A stretch of 14,804 nt of DNA, taken from the NCBI GenBank assembly GCA_052145775.1, contig JBKQNY010000157.1, positions 1 to 14,804 of the forward strand, written 5' to 3'. This document shows positions 13,661-14,804 of the stretch, piece by piece. The stretch is from CAVYPR01 sp052145775. Lineage in GTDB: Bacteria > Actinomycetota > Acidimicrobiia > Acidimicrobiales > RAAP-2. Position numbers and translations under genes: made by a program. Numbering within the stretch: position 1 is the stretch's first letter; each line of letters begins with the position of its first letter. Under the pieces are notes generated by a model, which saw nothing but the letters and a program-made list of their open reading frames with translations, had not been told where the DNA came from and did no database searches.

Positions 13661-14385
13661 GCGTCGCCGTCATGTCGACCTGCTGGAGGTATTCGCGGGC
13701 CAAGGGAACCGACCTCCTGGTGCTCCTGGCCCTGGCTGACATCGCCGACGACAACGGAGAGTGCTGGCCGAGCATCCGCCACCTGGCGCGCAAGTGCCGA
13801 CTCGACGAGCGCACCACTCAGCGGCGCATCCGCAGCCTCGAGGCGCTCGAGGAGGTGGTGGTCATCATCGGCGGCGGCAAGTCGAGCACGCGTGGTGGCG
13901 TTCGCTCGAACCGTTACCAGATCGTCGTCCACGTCCCCGATGAGATCGAAGAGGACGGTGGCGAATCGCCACCCCCGGCGAATCGCCATCCCGGCGCTAG
14001 TGCCACCCAGACCCCGGCACACATGCCACCCATGACCCCGGCACCGGTGCCACCAGAATCATCAATTGATCCACCAGTTGAACCATCAACTCTCTCTCGC
14101 CTGACGTCTCAGCAGGACGGGGCCTCCAGTGACCCGAGAGAGAAGGTTGTCCAAGACGCCCTCGCTCTCATTGCCAACCGTCGCCTCAAGAAGCGCCGGG
14201 CGACGGGAACGCCCATCGTCAACCAGCGGGCCTACCTGCGGACGGTCCTGGAGGACGCGACCGAAGAGCTGAGCGCCGAGTTGACCAAGCGGTGGACGAA
14301 CCACCCGACATGGACGGCCGAGGAGTTGGCGTGCCAGTTCGAGGAGCCTTTCGATCCCTACACGCGGAAGATCGAGTACCTGTGA
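13657..14385 (+). CDS. Phage O-like replication initiator with N-terminal winged helix (HTH_36-like)
   Basis: A 242-residue protein. Residues 12-93 form a winged-helix domain of the HTH_36 type: LLVLLALADIADDNGECWPSIRHLA, then CRLDERTTQRRIRSLEAL and a hydrophobic wing. Residues 94-158 are a Pro/Ser/Thr-rich linker. Residues 159-242 are a charged helical domain (EKVVQDALALIANRRLKKR). This two-domain order with a flexible linker is that of phage replication initiators (lambda O type). The linker DNA carries five iteron-like palindromes and an AT-rich patch, suggesting the protein binds its own gene as origin. GTG 13657 overlaps the previous TGA (GTGA), with GGAGG 7 nt upstream. No primase or polymerase is seen within the window. 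Confidence 0.72.
   Translation: MSVAVMSTCWRYSRAKGTDLLVLLALADIADDNGECWPSIRHLARKCRLDERTTQRRIRSLEALEEVVVIIGGGKSSTRGGVRSNRYQIVVHVPDEIEEDGGESPPPANRHPGASATQTPAHMPPMTPAPVPPESSIDPPVEPSTLSRLTSQQDGASSDPREKVVQDALALIANRRLKKRRATGTPIVNQRAYLRTVLEDATEELSAELTKRWTNHPTWTAEELACQFEEPFDPYTRKIEYL
13957..14052. repeat. Five palindromic iteron-like units inside the replication gene
   Basis: Units at 13960-13971 and 13977-13988 are both GGCGAATCGCCA. Then come 13993-14005 (GGCGCTAGTGCCA), 14016-14028 (GGCACACATGCCA) and 14040-14052 (GGCACCGGTGCCA). The first sits in a 17-bp palindrome (13957-13973, 8-bp arms). Starts are 17, 16, 23 and 24 bp apart. Each is GGC[GA]-N-[CT]GCCA. They are read in different codon phases. 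Confidence 0.65.
14055..14094. other. AT-rich patch, possible DNA unwinding element
   Basis: The stretch is about 60% A+T in DNA that is otherwise above 60% G+C. It holds the palindrome ATCAATTGAT (14061-14070), an 11-bp repeat with 12-bp period (TTGATCCACCA, then TTGAACCATCA) and AGTTGA/TCAACT arms (14076-14091). It directly follows the iteron-like units. Confidence 0.5.
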
Positions 14386-14597
14386 CCGCCGACACGGACT
14401 CCGACGTCACCGTCAAGTGGCGGACTCCAACGGTCACCCTGGCCTCCGTGCGGACCGGCGACGGGATCTTCGACATCCACCACGGCCCGCTGACCGGCTG
14501 GACCTGCAGCTGCCTCGAGCTGGGCTGCACGCACCTAGTAGCAGTTCGCCAGATGGCTGGCGAAGCCATAGGCGGTGGTGACATTGCCGCGCCGTAG
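14382..14597 (+). CDS. Small SWIM-type zinc-finger protein
   Basis: A 71-residue protein with the motif WTCSCLELGCTHLVAV, giving Cys42-x-Cys44-x4-Cys49-x-His51, the CxCx(n)CxH signature of SWIM zinc fingers, which bind DNA or protein. The gap of 4 is shorter than in many SWIM domains. A strand-rich region (VKWRTPTVTLASVRTGDGIFDIHHG) precedes it. There is no attached helicase or transposase, unlike the larger SWIM proteins. GTG 14382 overlaps the replication-gene TGA by 4 bp (GTGA). It may help replication or regulate, but this is a guess. Confidence 0.62.
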   Translation: MTADTDSDVTVKWRTPTVTLASVRTGDGIFDIHHGPLTGWTCSCLELGCTHLVAVRQMAGEAIGGGDIAAP

Positions 14598-14804
14598 CCA
14601 CCCCGAGCGCCGCCGGACCGAGCGGCAACGCCGGGGCAGCGGTGCGAAGGGATCTCAGCGCATCAAGGTCGAGGCACCGCTGCAGGGAAAGCGTGCCCGC
14701 AAGCGGGCGCCGGTCGAGCGGCAACGGACGGACTGGGTCGACTCGATCCTGCTCGACGAGCAGGCGGCGCGGACATGGCCCGATAGGGGTGGGGGGGTGC
14801 CGGG
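14578..14804 (+). CDS. 5' part of a basic protein, open at the right edge
   Basis: From GTG 14578 (GTG 14575 or TTG 14584 are alternatives) the frame stays open to the window end, 75 codons with high third-position GC. The product starts Arg/Lys-rich (TLPRRSHPERRRTERQRRG, then RARKRAPVERQR) and turns acidic and hydrophobic at WVDSILLDEQAARTW. It overlaps the SWIM gene by 20 bp in the same direction, and AGGCGG precedes the GTG. It is probably a further gene of the rightward operon, perhaps nucleic-acid binding from its charge. I do not recognise it. Confidence 0.45.
   Translation, partial: MTLPRRSHPERRRTERQRRGSGAKGSQRIKVEAPLQGKRARKRAPVERQRTDWVDSILLDEQAARTWPDRGGGVP

Noticed and set aside
13957..14052. 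CRISPR array as an explanation of the repeats
   Set aside because: Units are short, palindromic and degenerate, spacers are 4-11 bp and the array is in frame within a gene. No cas genes are present.
14434..14724. 96-codon reverse frame
   Set aside because: Low-complexity sequence opposite the SWIM gene, against the direction of the operon.

Overview
The window is high-GC, densely packed actinobacterial DNA. Signs are overall GC near 70%, a class E sortase, an actinobacterial-style GlnD, and start codons sitting 6-8 nt after TANNNT -10 boxes (leaderless style). An Acidimicrobiia-like actinobacterium is my best guess, but nothing here fixes the taxon. It has two parts: ordinary chromosome (1 to about 10666), then the start of an integrative mobile element running off the right edge.

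Chromosomal part. At the left edge is a fragment of a reverse-strand gene (possibly DUF2332). It is followed in map order by a DUF4388 (PATAN-type) protein and a membrane-anchored class E sortase, all reverse. A methyltransferase gene diverges from the sortase across 72 bp that hold two facing leaderless promoters. It is followed by a strong GC hairpin and a GNAT acetyltransferase. On the reverse strand come a secreted L,D-transpeptidase with an SDGC motif and full-length glnD. A 69-residue membrane protein diverges from glnD. A glycosyltransferase and a secreted S15/CocE-type hydrolase form a one-base-overlap reverse operon. A complete tRNA-Cys(GCA) closes the section.

Mobile element (about 10667 to past 14804). 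It abuts the 3' end of tRNA-Cys, the classic site for tyrosine-integrase elements. Base composition drops and gene style changes. The leftward operon reads HTH-like protein, tyrosine integrase, then a small protein with ADP-ribosyltransferase-like motifs, with 4-bp and 8-bp overlaps. The rightward operon reads XRE-type regulator, Xis-like protein, phage O-like replication protein, mini SWIM zinc-finger protein and an open-ended basic ORF. Its first four genes are joined by ATGA/GTGA overlaps. The 104-bp divergent control region carries two near-identical 15-bp operator-like sites, each beside one start codon. This is a compact two-way switch.

Most interesting signal: inside the replication-like gene, in the segment encoding a Pro-rich linker, are five closely spaced palindromes (GGCGAATCGCCA twice, then related GGCR...YGCC units). 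An AT-rich patch with a 12-bp-period repeat follows. The identical 12-mer is used in two different reading frames, so selection seems to act on DNA. The layout matches the lambda O / ori-lambda plan, and I propose it as the element's replication origin. The distal attachment site and any transfer genes are outside the window.
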